From assembly GCA_000818945.1 (NCBI GenBank), contig KN805393.1, positions 1 to 64,000 on the forward strand: a stretch of DNA of 64,000 bases. Reading direction: 5' to 3'. This DNA is from Schizochytrium sp. CCTCC M209059. Its lineage: Eukaryota; Sar; Bigyra; Thraustochytrida; Thraustochytriidae. The notes under the pieces are model-generated. The model saw only the letters and a program-made list of their open reading frames with translations. It was not told the DNA's origin and ran no database searches. Below, piece by piece: positions 40,961 to 50,626 of the stretch; position 1 is the stretch's first letter; every line of letters begins with the position of its first letter. Position numbers and translations under genes: made by a program.

Positions 40961-41650
40961 TTAAGCGCCGAGAGTGAGAGACTGGACGGTCTCGATAAGG
41001 TCCCGCGCAGTTTTACCCGACTTGAGCTTTTCACGCACATCGCGTGCGAGGACGCTGGAGTTTTTTGTGGTGTTTCTCCCGGCCCCCCCACAGCTCTTTC
41101 TCCCCTCGATCGCTGCGGAACCGGCAGAGAAGGCTGACGAGGACGAGGAGGATGACGAGGTCGAGAGTCCCGAGGAATTTCTGGACAGAGACTCCTCGTC
41201 TTTTTGTTCCTCTTCTTCTTGGTTGCTCTTGTTCGGGCTCTGCGTGTTGGCGTAGAGGTTGTCCCACATTTTCTGGAGAAAGGCATTCTCCTGGCCGGCG
41301 ATGGGCCGCGGCGGTACGCGCGAGCTGCTCGAGGCGACGACGGGCTCGGGCCCAGCGTCTACACGGAGCTGCGCGGCATGCTTGCACTCTTGGAGCGCCT
41401 CGGTGATGGAGGCGACGGAAGCCGGGGCGTAGAGCTTGACGGGGTCTTGGCCTGCGACCTGTCTGCGCAGTTCTTCGCTCGAGCACGTGACCGTCCTGGG
41501 CCTGCGCCGCCTCCGGTTGGGCTTGGCGACGCTTGCGAGCTTGGCCTTGGCCTTCTTCACGCTCACCACGCCGGCGAGCGTTGACGAGAAGAGTGACACC
41601 ATCTCCACAAGCTTCTCGATGGTCTCGTCTGCGCGCACGAGCACGAGCAT
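40961..41650 (-). CDS. uncharacterised Ser-rich protein
   Basis: A 229-aa protein that I do not recognise. The minus-strand frame is open back to 42844, but upstream it is Arg/Ala/Phe low-complexity sequence and a 45-bp repeat. The ATG at 41650 (MLVLVRADETIEKL) begins amphipathic sequence. A basic patch follows (KPNRRRRRPRT), then a conserved-looking segment ENAFLQKMWDNLYANTQSP, an acidic EEEEQKDEE run, a Ser-rich stretch and a final helix EKLKSGKTARDLIETVQSL. Codon use looks real. Upstream exons cannot be excluded. It converges with the CEP164-like gene. Confidence 0.55.
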   Translation of the reverse strand: MLVLVRADETIEKLVEMVSLFSSTLAGVVSVKKAKAKLASVAKPNRRRRRPRTVTCSSEELRRQVAGQDPVKLYAPASVASITEALQECKHAAQLRVDAGPEPVVASSSSRVPPRPIAGQENAFLQKMWDNLYANTQSPNKSNQEEEEQKDEESLSRNSSGLSTSSSSSSSSAFSAGSAAIEGRKSCGGAGRNTTKNSSVLARDVREKLKSGKTARDLIETVQSLTLGA

Positions 41651-42489
41651 CTCCAGGTGCCGCTCGTGCAGAGCTAGCCTCCCTCTCTCCGCTTTCTTTT
41701 CCGCGTTTGCTTTTGCTGTCCGCGCTCGCCTCGCCTCGCCTCGCCGCGCCGCGGGCGTCGGTCGCGCAGTGCGCGCGTGCTTGTTGTATGAATGTATGTA
41801 TGTACGTATACCTTCGAGGCCGCGTCCAGCGCGCGCGGGGTTCCCAGTTGGCTGTTTGGTTTCTGCCAATGACGTGGTCCCTGCCGAGAGAACTTTCGTA
41901 AGAAAGAACACAGTAACAAAAAGCAAGCAAGCGTAAGAAAAAACAAAAGAAAAGAAAAGGAAAAAGAAAAAGAAAAAGAAAAAGAAAAGAAAACGAAAAC
42001 GAAAAAGAAAAGAACAGGGGAAGCGCAGGAAACGGAAGAGCCCGAAGCTCCCAAAGCGAGCAAGACAGAAAAAAGAAAGAAAACAGAAGGGAAGGAAAAA
42101 GAAAGTGAAAGCAACGCCACGGACACCGTGCACGCGCCGCGCTGGCCACGCTGGGCCAAGGAAGGCCTGCCGGTGCTTGCCTGCCTCGCGCGCGCGCGCT
42201 TGTTGGCGCAGTCGCTCGCTCGCGTCTTGCGGCTTGCGGCTTGGCCTGCGCGCTCGCTCGCGTGCTCGCGTGCTCGGTTGGTTGGTTGATTGCCCGCTCG
42301 CTCGCTTCGATTGCGCGCGACTGCGAGCTGTGATGGCATCGTGGCATGATGGCTGGGCTGGGATGCGACGGGCCGCGCCGCGAGGAGAGGAGCCCGCGCA
42401 AGACGAGGCAAGGCGACGTGGAGGCACGCGAGGCGAAGGCAAGACGAGGCAAGGCCAAGACGAGGCGAGGCGCAGCTCGCCCACAAGAT

Positions 42490-42579
42490 GCGCTGTGATG
42501 CGATCTCGCGCCGAGCCACCATTGCGCAAGCTCTGCGCTGTGATGCGATCTCGCGCCAAGCCATCGATGCGCAAGCTCT
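42490..42579. repeat. 45-bp minisatellite, two copies
   Basis: Two direct 45-bp units start GCGCTGTGATGCGATCTCGC and end GCGCAAGCTCT, with four single-base differences, followed by a degenerate GCGCTGCGCTGC third start. As 45 is a multiple of three, the units read as a 15-residue repeat on the minus strand. Confidence 0.8.
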
Positions 42580-43055
42580 GCGCTGCGCTGCGAAAGCGAA
42601 GTCGCCACGAGGCGTGCGCTGCGCTGCTGCGCTGCTGCGCTGCTGCGCTCGCGCGGAGGCGCGGGGCCAGGGAAGTGTGCGGCGGAGCAGGCGAGCGAGC
42701 AAGGAGCGGGCGCGCAGCGGCGTGCGCCCCGCGCCGAGACTCGACTGCACGGGGCTCACTGTATGGGTGGGCGCGAGCGCTGGCCAGCCAGCCCCCGCGG
42801 CGAGTCTCATGGCACACCGCCACGCACGCATACCCGCGCACCACGTCGCCGCGGTCGCGTCCACGCGCGGCAGCGCGCGCCCCGTGTGAAGCCAGCCAGA
42901 AAAAGCCACGGGTGGTCGGGACGGGGTGGGATGCATGCGTGGATGGAGGAGCGGCGGGATGGGCGTGGTCCCGGCATCCATTGCAGCTAGTAAGCAGCGA
43001 ACCTCCTCAGACCCGGCGGTCCCGCGTCCGCGCCGTGAGCGGACCCGCGTCTGGA

Positions 43056-43056
<1 letters not shown>

Positions 43057-43092
<36 letters not shown>
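43057..43092. repeat. CTG trinucleotide array, 12 units
   Basis: A pure CTG/CAG run in a region without a supported gene. Confidence 0.9.
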
Positions 43093-43093
<1 letters not shown>

Positions 43094-45933
43094 GCGAGAC
43101 CGAAGCCGCGGTCTCTCCCGAGAGTAGGGTGGCAACTTCCGCGCAAGAAGCAGCGAGGCCAGCTGCTGCTGTGAGACAGCTTTTCAGAAATCCTCGCAGA
43201 CGCTCTCGAGCGTGAAGCAGCAACATGCAAGCAGCTGCGACTGCGGGCTTCGGCACGGCGGGCGCCACAAGTGCGGGTCGTGATGCGAGGCGATCCCCGC
43301 GGCTCTAGGAGCGTGATCGGTGCGAGCGAAGCGTGATCGATCGGCGAAGCTTGGCCACGAGGCGTGATGTGATGACTTGCTTTGCGAGCGGAACTTTACT
43401 TTTTCACTTCTTGGGGACCTCACCGTAAGCGATGACCCTCAACCGTGAGCGGCTGCCGCGTCCTCATTACAACCAACGAGTTCCTGGTGTAAGACAACAC
43501 ACTCACCTCACAGTCACACCAACTGGCGGGCGGGCCCACTGGCCCCTGCTGGCCCTAACATGAATTCACCCTTGGGGCCGGCCCAATCGTTGGTTGCCAA
43601 CGAACGATGCACTCATTCTCTTGCCGTTGCCGCTTGAGGAAAACGCTGTGGCGGATGGCCTTTTCCTTTGTCTAATGGACATGACGGCTCGGAAGCAGCA
43701 GCAGTGGCAGCTATCTGTGCCTTCGTACGCCTTTTTCGTGCAGAAAAACACACACTGGCATGGTTGGTTGCGGTTCTCCGCGAAAGAAGAAGAAGAAGAA
43801 GAAGAAGGACGCCACCCATCCACATCACCGCCATCACGATCACGACCATGAAACCATCCCCGGCAGAGCCTCCCTCCGAGTCTCTCCCGACAACTCTCGA
43901 ACTCGAAGTCGAACTCGAAGATGAAGGCGAACGCGAAGCCACGTGCTTGATGATGCAAGCTACAGCTCCTGCTGCTGCGGTTTCTGGCTCATGAGAACTC
44001 AACGCGCCGTGCATTTACGTGTTAGACTAGGCCTAGATGTCATTTTATGTTGGCTGACGGGCAGTCTCGGGAAGGCCCCGTATTACCGGCAGCGGCGCGC
44101 GCCCCCCGCGGTGCAGTCAGTCGCCATGCCGCGGCCGCAGCGACGCGGGCCGGACCGCGCCGGACCACCCACCCGTCTTCCCGATCGCAGTCGCTGTCGC
44201 CATGCAGTGTAGCCCGCTGCCTGCGACCGTTGGCGGGACGGGTACGGGAGGAAGGGACGAGACGAGACGAGACGAGACGAGCTGTGATGGGACTGCGATT
44301 TGGGTGGCTGGGATCGCTCGCACGGCGACCAAACAGAGCGCACACCCCACGAAAACACAAGGCCGGTTGTAACTCCCCCACGGCCCAACTGCCGCTGCCG
44401 CCAGCCAGCCATACCAGCCAGCCAACCAGCCACACCACAGCCGCGAGGCAAAGCAAGCAACGGCAAGCAAGCAATGGTTCCGAGATGTGTTGCGCGCACG
44501 TTGCTCGCACGGCTCTCGGCCGAGAGCGGCTCGAGAGAACGAGGCGTTGCGTTGTGCGGACAAACTGCGGGAACAAGCCGGACCACTCTATCTATACTTT
44601 CCGCAGCCACTCACTTTGGGGCGACCGCGATGGCGAGCCGTAGCCAGCCAGCCACCATGGCCACAGCCACTGCCAACCAGTGCCACCAGTGCTGTCGCCC
44701 CGGTCGTCTGCGCGTCGGCAGCTGCAGCGACAAGTTCTCGCTCTCGGCATGTCAAGACCAAAGAATAGAAGAACAGAGCTATGCAGAGCTAACTTGAAGC
44801 AGAGCGACGCAGAGCGACGCAGAGCAGGCCATTTGCAAGAACTCTCACTGTCAGAACAAATGAGGTCGGGGAATCAAGAGCCGGAAACGCCTCTCTCGCT
44901 CTCTCTTCCGCTCGCGTTTGGCTGGCCGTGAACCGAGTTTTTTCAAAATAATTATTTGTAAGATGACAAAGTGGGCCGGCCTTCAACGTTCCGCTCCGTC
45001 CTCCATTGACGGCCGGCGAACCTCAGGCTTTCCACTTGTGCTAGGCCTTTTACGAAGTGCTCTCAGAACCGGTGCATCGAGAGCAAAGTTATCAAGAGTG
45101 AAGATGGAACGCTGTGCAATTTGCTCAAGCTGTGTAGATCGCTCGAGCTGCGCAATCTACTCATGATAGAAAGCTGCGCAAGATGCTGGTGTTTGACTTT
45201 CCTCGCTTTATCATAACAACCCATGCCATGCCATTGCAGAGGTAGAAGATCTCAGGCACGAAGTTGAACGAAACATCTCATGTCTCGTACGAGCGAACAG
45301 TCGTATTTTAACTGACGGCGAGCATTCAATTTATTGATCATGTGATTCAAGGCCTGCAAAGAAGAAGACAAGCTTGTTCCATTCTCCAATCCTTGGCTCA
45401 TTAGCAAATGGACACGGCTGGTCTGCCTCGTAAAGCGAGGTTGAGATGCTGCTGCAATTTTCGGAGTCTTCAAGCCTGGCCTCGCCTCGCTTCACAGAAA
45501 TCCGCGCCACGTGGTTCTACCGGGCATCTGATACAGTCGTCCCTCTCTGTTGTTTTCCCATTCGCAACAAGCACGAGGCGTCGGTCGCCACCATTTCCTT
45601 GCTTTTTTTCATATACGTCGCATATTAATCGACAACGCAGGGCTCTTCCTTCTTGTATTCCTTTTTTGACCATGGTAGCCTAGCCCCTGCGCCGCCAGAC
45701 ACAGGCTATGTCGCATCGTCATCATGGCATTCGCCTCTCCTCAATGCACTCGATGGTGAAGCAGCTTGCGATGATCTTTTGCCCACTGCATCGCCTCCGA
45801 AGCAACTTGCGTTTTCTGAGTGGGTCATCTGTTGAAAAAATGAGAATGAGGAGCGAAGTGGCAAACAGACACACGTGGCAATCACCCCTTGTGTCACCCC
45901 GTATACAAACGCGTTGTACGCGCGCGCGGAACG

Positions 45934-47641
45934 ATGGGCCCCAAACGGGAGCAGGTACGTAGACAGGGAACCCGGCCGCAGTGTCGCGCAGCACGCGCGT
46001 CCTCGTTACGCGGCGCACTGCAAAAGCCAATGATATTGATTGCAGCACGCAGAACAACATGCTTGATCGGGGCCGACCTGGCGTAAAGGCAACCACGCGT
46101 GAGGAGCGTAGCGGTCAATGCTGCGCAAAGAAGGATGAATGAGCAAAAGCAGTAAATGAAACCTTTGCACTAACGACGAATCCCTTCTGCAGCGAATGCC
46201 AATGTGCACATACGGTCTCGCGTGCAAGCGCAAAGGCTGTGCTTACCGGCACCCCACGAAACACGTTGTAAACGAAGATGTCGTTTGTATGCCTTTTCTC
46301 ACTGGTAACTGTCTCTTTGGCAACAAATGCCGCAACAAACATGTGTCTCCCGAGGAGAAGGCTACGCTTCTTGCCAAGTTCTCGGCCAAACCGTGCCGAT
46401 TTGGCGCGCATTGCCGGACCGAGGGTTGTCTCTACAAGCATCCTGGCGATGCCAAGCGTCTCAACACCGCATCTTCGCCCTCAGACGCCGATCTGGCCGC
46501 ACGTCTTGCAAGCCAAGACCGACAAAAGCAAGCATACGAAGCTGCCTTGCAGGCTCACCAGCGTCAGATGGATGCCTTGCAACATCAGCACCAACAGCAA
46601 CATCAGTATCAGCAGCACCAGCAATATCAACAGTACCAACAGTACCAGGATTACGACAATAAATATCAGTATCAAATTCAACAAGACCATCAGCAGCCCT
46701 TTGACAAGACCGAACAGTCGCAGCAGCCGTACGCCCACGGGGTGGAGCATGGTCAAGGGTATTTTCAGCACGAAAGTGCTGGATCACAACCCGTGGGCTC
46801 GTTTGTGCAGGCATCAACCGAGGCGAATCCTTGGGGTTCGTCGTCCTCAGGCTCCAACGCTGAATTTGAGCCTGATGGATCGCCATGGACCAGCTCGGGT
46901 AAAGACTACTTTGCTGCCAGTTCTCAGCCATGGGGCCGTCCCCCGGCAAGCGACCTCCAGGCAAGCGCGTCGGCGCAGTCATCGTCTTCATTGCTTGCGT
47001 CGGCCTCACCCCTTCTTTCCTCTGCATCACCGGCCTCGACGCCTGCTAACCCTTGGGCTGCGCAGGACATGCCAACGCCAGCTGAAGCTATTCAGATGCC
47101 CAGTTTGCCCCCACGAGATCCCGTTGACGAAGTGACCATGACAATGGCTCAGAGGCTCAAGATGAGCGCCGCGCACAAGACCGGGTCCGAGGACACCACG
47201 ACAAGTGGATTGGCTTCTGAATCGAGTCGTGCGAAGGCGGTACGCACGAAACGAATCCCCCAAGAACTTTGGGTCGACGCCGCTGCGCGAAATGCGAGCA
47301 CCTTTGATATTCCAGATCCAATTCAGCGCTTTTATGAGGCAAATAGTGTGCACACGCACCGTGGCGTGCTCGATTTGCATTTCCAATCTGCATACACTTA
47401 TGAAGTTGTTTTGGATAAAATTCTCCCGACCTCTCCCTTTTACGAGGTGGACACGGAGCACCCGGACGCGACTTCTGGCTACGTTTGGGTAGTCACTGGC
47501 TCGGGCCATCACACAACACAACGACTATACAAGCTTTTCGATCAGGTTCGCGACTACCTTGACAGAAAAGGCTACACGTACATGATCGGCAAAGACAGGA
47601 ACGGGCATCAAGGCGCTTTTTACGTACGGCTAAGTCGATGA
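45934..47641 (+). CDS. CCCH zinc-finger plus Smr-domain protein, two exons
   Basis: Exons are 45934..45954 and 46193..47641 (489 aa). The first exon gives only MGPKREQ before a GTACGT donor. The acceptor TTCTGCAG has CTAAC 18 nt upstream. Unspliced, translation could also start at 46196. Three tight zinc fingers lie in the first 90 residues: C-X5-C-X4-C-X3-H, C-X7-C-X5-C-X3-H and C-X5-C-X4-C-X3-H, the spacing of Nab2/ZC3H14-type poly(A)-binding fingers. A Gln/His/Tyr-rich disordered stretch and a Ser/Ala linker follow. The last 90 residues are an Smr domain: VLDLHFQSAYTYEVVL, then VWVVTGSGHH, and KGYTYMIGKDRNG. Smr domains bind or cleave RNA and occur in ribosome-rescue nucleases. An RNA-surveillance or mRNA-binding role is inferred. 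Confidence 0.83.
45955..46192 (+). other. intron 1 of the CCCH-Smr gene
   Basis: A 238-nt phase-0 intron with GTACGT donor, CTAAC at 46170-46174 and TTCTGCAG acceptor. Its removal adds a basic heptapeptide before the first zinc finger. Confidence 0.7.
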
Positions 47642-47947
47642 TAAAGATTTCAAGTACCTTTGCGAATTTTGCCCGATTCGCGTCTTGCAGCCAGTCAGAG
47701 AGGGCCGAAATCCCGAGAATGGGCCTGACTCATATTCTATTTTCCTCTTGACTCGACTTGTATGTAGCTGGCGTGACTTTTGACTCAAGATCGAGGCCTT
47801 CAAATCGAGGACAGCACTTCGGTTGCTGGACCCAAGCGCATGCGTTCGGCAAAGAGTACTGTGGCACAAAGTGCGGGGTGAATGGAGTGAAGCAGCATGA
47901 AAAATAGGAAGAAGACGAAAGCAAGGCGTACAAGAAAGGTGGGTTTA
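47642..47947. other. convergent 3' intergenic region, no gene seen
   Basis: About 300 bp between the stop codons of the CCCH-Smr gene and the minus-strand hypothetical gene, with no repeat or coding frame of note. Confidence 0.55.
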
Positions 47948-48586
47948 CTACAACAGTGTTTGCATGAAAGAAACTACGTGCGCAGGTACGTCATCGTCCG
48001 GCGATTGTTCCACGTCCTGAATGAGCACGCGAAGTTGTGCCTGCCGCGCTTCAAGCTCACGCACGCGCGCCGCAGGTTCCTTGAGCAGACTGGCAACCCG
48101 CTGCGCGAATTTGGCCTGCGAAGCAGCAGAGTCTACCTTTTCACAAACGAGCTGCGGGCCCTGTGTGACCCTTCGACTCGCTGCAGGCGATTTGGCGACT
48201 CTACTTGCGATGGACTGTCTCCATCGTGAGTCGTCTATTACCGCAAGCTCTTTTTTGATCTGCTGCGCCGTTGGTGAGGTCAGTCCAGCGCGAGCAAATT
48301 CCTCGAGCGTGTTAGCGAATTTCGCTGCTGCACGAGGTCGTTCTACGATTGTTGGCGGAAGAACTCTCTCGCGGTCTTCGACCTCGAGACCCGCGTCGAT
48401 AGTCGTCGTACTCCAGCGGGTACCTCTTCTTTTTTTGCCGCTTGCGCTGCTCTTTTTGCGCTCTTCGGCATTTGTTTGCTTGCCCTCTTGCGCATCATCT
48501 TGCCCTGCTCTCCCAATGTTCCTCTCTTCCATCAAGTTCGAGACGGATGCCACGTCCTGGACGTCTAGCAAACCTTGCGAGAACAT
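47948..48586 (-). CDS. hypothetical helical protein
   Basis: A 212-aa open frame that I do not recognise. A hydrophilic N-terminal half has a basic patch (SGKKRRGTRWS). The C-terminal half is predicted to be strongly helical (ANTLEEFARAGLTSPTAQQI, SQAKFAQRVASLLKEPAARV, LEARQAQLRVLIQDVEQS), probably a coiled coil. The frame stays open for nine codons upstream of Met 48586. The minus strand at about 48600-48720 holds another open frame (GPSSLVGLVCDTVKSLDHMN), so a spliced 5' exon is possible. It lies downstream of, and on the same strand as, the CCDC103-like gene, but no cilium-specific feature is visible. Confidence 0.55.
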   Translation of the reverse strand: MFSQGLLDVQDVASVSNLMEERNIGRAGQDDAQEGKQTNAEERKKSSASGKKRRGTRWSTTTIDAGLEVEDRERVLPPTIVERPRAAAKFANTLEEFARAGLTSPTAQQIKKELAVIDDSRWRQSIASRVAKSPAASRRVTQGPQLVCEKVDSAASQAKFAQRVASLLKEPAARVRELEARQAQLRVLIQDVEQSPDDDVPAHVVSFMQTLL

Positions 48587-49244
48587 CTTGTGTCGCGCAG
48601 ACGTAGCCTGCGCTCACAAGTGCACGCAAGACTGTTTGCCACGGCTGCGTTCATATGATCCAATGATTTGACTGTGTCACAGACGAGTCCGACGAGTGAT
48701 GACGGCCCGAGGCCCTCACTGATCATTGAAACGGCTAGCTTGGTTAAAAAAGACAGAATTTAAAATAACAAGAAATGTAACAGGGAAGATTCGGGAGATT
48801 CGGCGTAAGGAGCGTGCGTGTGCGCGCGTCGTGGAGTAGATTCTACTATCTTACAGTTAGGGTCTGTCTTTCACAAAAAGCATCATCATGATAAAATGCA
48901 GAGATCTCGACACACACTTGACCGGTTTTCCTTGATACTATCAATCATTCATTGGGAGAAGTGCTCATGGACATTCAAGCGCGGATACAAGGCAACGAAC
49001 GACAAATCTATTTTCCTTTTGAATGATGAGGCAAAGAAAATATCGCGTGCTTCGCTGTCTGTCTTCTTTGACAGTCAGTGAAACCCGACCACTTGTGGAG
49101 GTGCAGCGGCATTTTTGGTGTTAGCTCATTGTCATCAGAGAAGAAAATGAAGAAGAAGAAGATTACATACACGGATAGGTACGAGCAAGGCGTGATATCT
49201 TGGTATATACCAGGGCCCGCGACGTGACTGTCGATTTTCTTATG
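48587..49244. other. intergenic, possible missed 5' exon
   Basis: AT-rich sequence between two minus-strand genes. The part next to the hypothetical gene (48600-48720) has an open minus-strand frame; the rest shows nothing. Confidence 0.45.
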
Positions 49245-49979
49245 TTAATTGTTGGGGACCTTGAACTGTGCCGCAAGATCGGAACGGCCGACGAAAGAAA
49301 TCAGCGTAGCAACGATCTCGCGATCAGCTTTACCTAGAAAGTCGATCGCAAGACTAAATCGAGGCACACGCGAAAGCCCATCGAGAAGGCTTGCGAGCTT
49401 GACGCGATCGACTGCGTCGGGACGAGACTGTATTGAAGAATGGATACACCGCAACAAGCCACCTAGGTCGTCCACGCCGACGCTAAAGACTTTAGAGGTG
49501 TCAAGCTCGAGAAGGACATTGCAGCGTTGCGCCTCGCTCAAATCTTTACGACGCCAGAATCTGTCAAAGTCCTGCTGGCTCGTCGGGATCTCTACCGTCT
49601 CGCTTTCCTGATTCGAGTTATCGGACCCCGAGGCTTGATGGGATCCCAGACTGGCTTGCTGCTGCTGATGGTGACGTTGCAAGAGCTGCCGCGCCGTGGA
49701 CGACGATTGGAACTTCGACTTCCAGTCAGCCTTGCGAAGGTGGCTGTACATGAATCCCTCGGGCTTGCCAGGATTCCCAATAAAGTCCATCTCTTTGCGC
49801 GAGACGGGCCGCTGTCCCTCTTGTGCGCACGCCACGAGGTTTCTGAACTCGCTGTACGAGCCGGCAGTCATGACGGATCTTTTCTTCATCTCGTCTACGT
49901 CCTTGCGCCTCCTGTCTGCCTCTGCCGCGGTCGCCAGCTCACGCCGCAGCGTTTTCTCGTCGAGTCCCGCCGTCTCCAT
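49245..49979 (-). CDS. CCDC103: CCDC103/DNAAF19-like dynein-arm assembly factor
   Basis: A 244-aa single-exon protein, close to the about 242 residues of human CCDC103. The N-terminal helix LDEKTLRRELATAAEADRRR, followed by SYSEFRNLVACAQ, aligns by eye with the coiled coil and the SYEEFR..V..SH motif of CCDC103. After a Gln/Ser-rich linker comes the RPAP3_C domain: FDRFWRRKDLSEAQRCNVLL, VGVDDLGGLLRCI, VPRFSLAIDFLGKADRE. CCDC103 stabilises outer dynein arm docking on axonemal microtubules. Met 49979 was chosen over the in-frame Met 50063 because the family similarity begins just after it. It is head-to-head with the CCDC40-like gene. Confidence 0.88.
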   Translation of the reverse strand: METAGLDEKTLRRELATAAEADRRRKDVDEMKKRSVMTAGSYSEFRNLVACAQEGQRPVSRKEMDFIGNPGKPEGFMYSHLRKADWKSKFQSSSTARQLLQRHHQQQQASLGSHQASGSDNSNQESETVEIPTSQQDFDRFWRRKDLSEAQRCNVLLELDTSKVFSVGVDDLGGLLRCIHSSIQSRPDAVDRVKLASLLDGLSRVPRFSLAIDFLGKADREIVATLISFVGRSDLAAQFKVPNN

Positions 49980-50626
49980 GGTGATTTCTCGCGCGCCGCG
50001 TCGCAGGTTGCTTGCTAGCTTGCTTGCTGTCACTAGGCTGAGGAGGTCGGCGACGCCGCGCAAGCTCTCTCAGCGTTGTGCGTTGCGCCACGCGCCCTCG
50101 TGCAGCACTAGGTGCAGCGCGATGTGATTCTGGGCTCCCTCCTCGTGCTCCACCTTCGAGTCGCCTGCCTTGAAGGCGGGTGACGTTATTTTGTGCGTTG
50201 CGCCTCTTGCCGGCCGCTGTTGCGCGCACAGAGCATCGCTTACGTTGCAACAGAGTTTTAGCTCTATTCTTCATTGACTTCTGCTCGCCGCTTACAAATA
50301 AAAATAGGGTAAATGAAAAGCCGGCTTGTATACAGTAAAAGTTGAACTTTAGACACTGACTCAAACTCACTCACTCGCTGTCAAAGAGAGAGATAATTTG
50401 GAGTGAAAGGCTCATGTCTTGCGCAACGGATATATCAATTATCACGTGCACAAGGGAGTGAGTGCCTTGCTAGCAGGCGAGCTGCAATGCTCATGGGTTG
50501 GCGGCTCCAAGCGTGCAGGAGGAGTCTGCTGACTTGCGATTGCATGGGCAAGAGCTTGGTCGCGGGCGGCAAAAACGCGAACGAGGCCGGAAGCGAGCTG
50601 GCACGGTTCATCGCGAGTCTTCGAGG
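49980..50626. promoter_or_regulatory. bidirectional promoter between two motile-cilium genes
   Basis: 647 bp separate the start codons of CCDC103 and CCDC40. A compact palindrome GTTGCAAC lies at 50244-50251; it resembles fused RFX half-sites but lacks the spacing of a standard X-box. Co-regulation is inferred from the arrangement. Confidence 0.5.

Larger units (their letters stand above)
41651..45933. other. gene-poor region of 4.3 kb, no supported gene
   Basis: It contains an A/G-rich tract (41936-42100, (GAAAAA)n-like), a 45-bp minisatellite, a CTG array, GAA and GAGAC runs, CAGC runs and the palindrome TAGGCCTA at 44028. Open frames on both strands reach 300-600 codons in the 41.7-43.2 kb part but are Arg/Ala/Ser/Cys low-complexity, mutually overlapping and without domains. 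The AT-richer half from 44.9 kb holds only short frames. Confidence 0.55.

Noticed and set aside
42490..42579. CRISPR-like direct repeats
   Set aside because: There are only two adjacent 45-bp copies without spacers, in a eukaryotic context; this is a minisatellite.
41674..43230. 500- to 600-codon minus-strand frames
   Set aside because: They are low-complexity Arg/Ala/Ser/Phe sequences over repeats, overlapping in different frames. Only the part after 41650 looks coding.
50244..50251. GTTGCAAC as an RFX X-box
   Set aside because: It lacks the two separated half-sites of a standard X-box, so it is kept only as a candidate palindrome.
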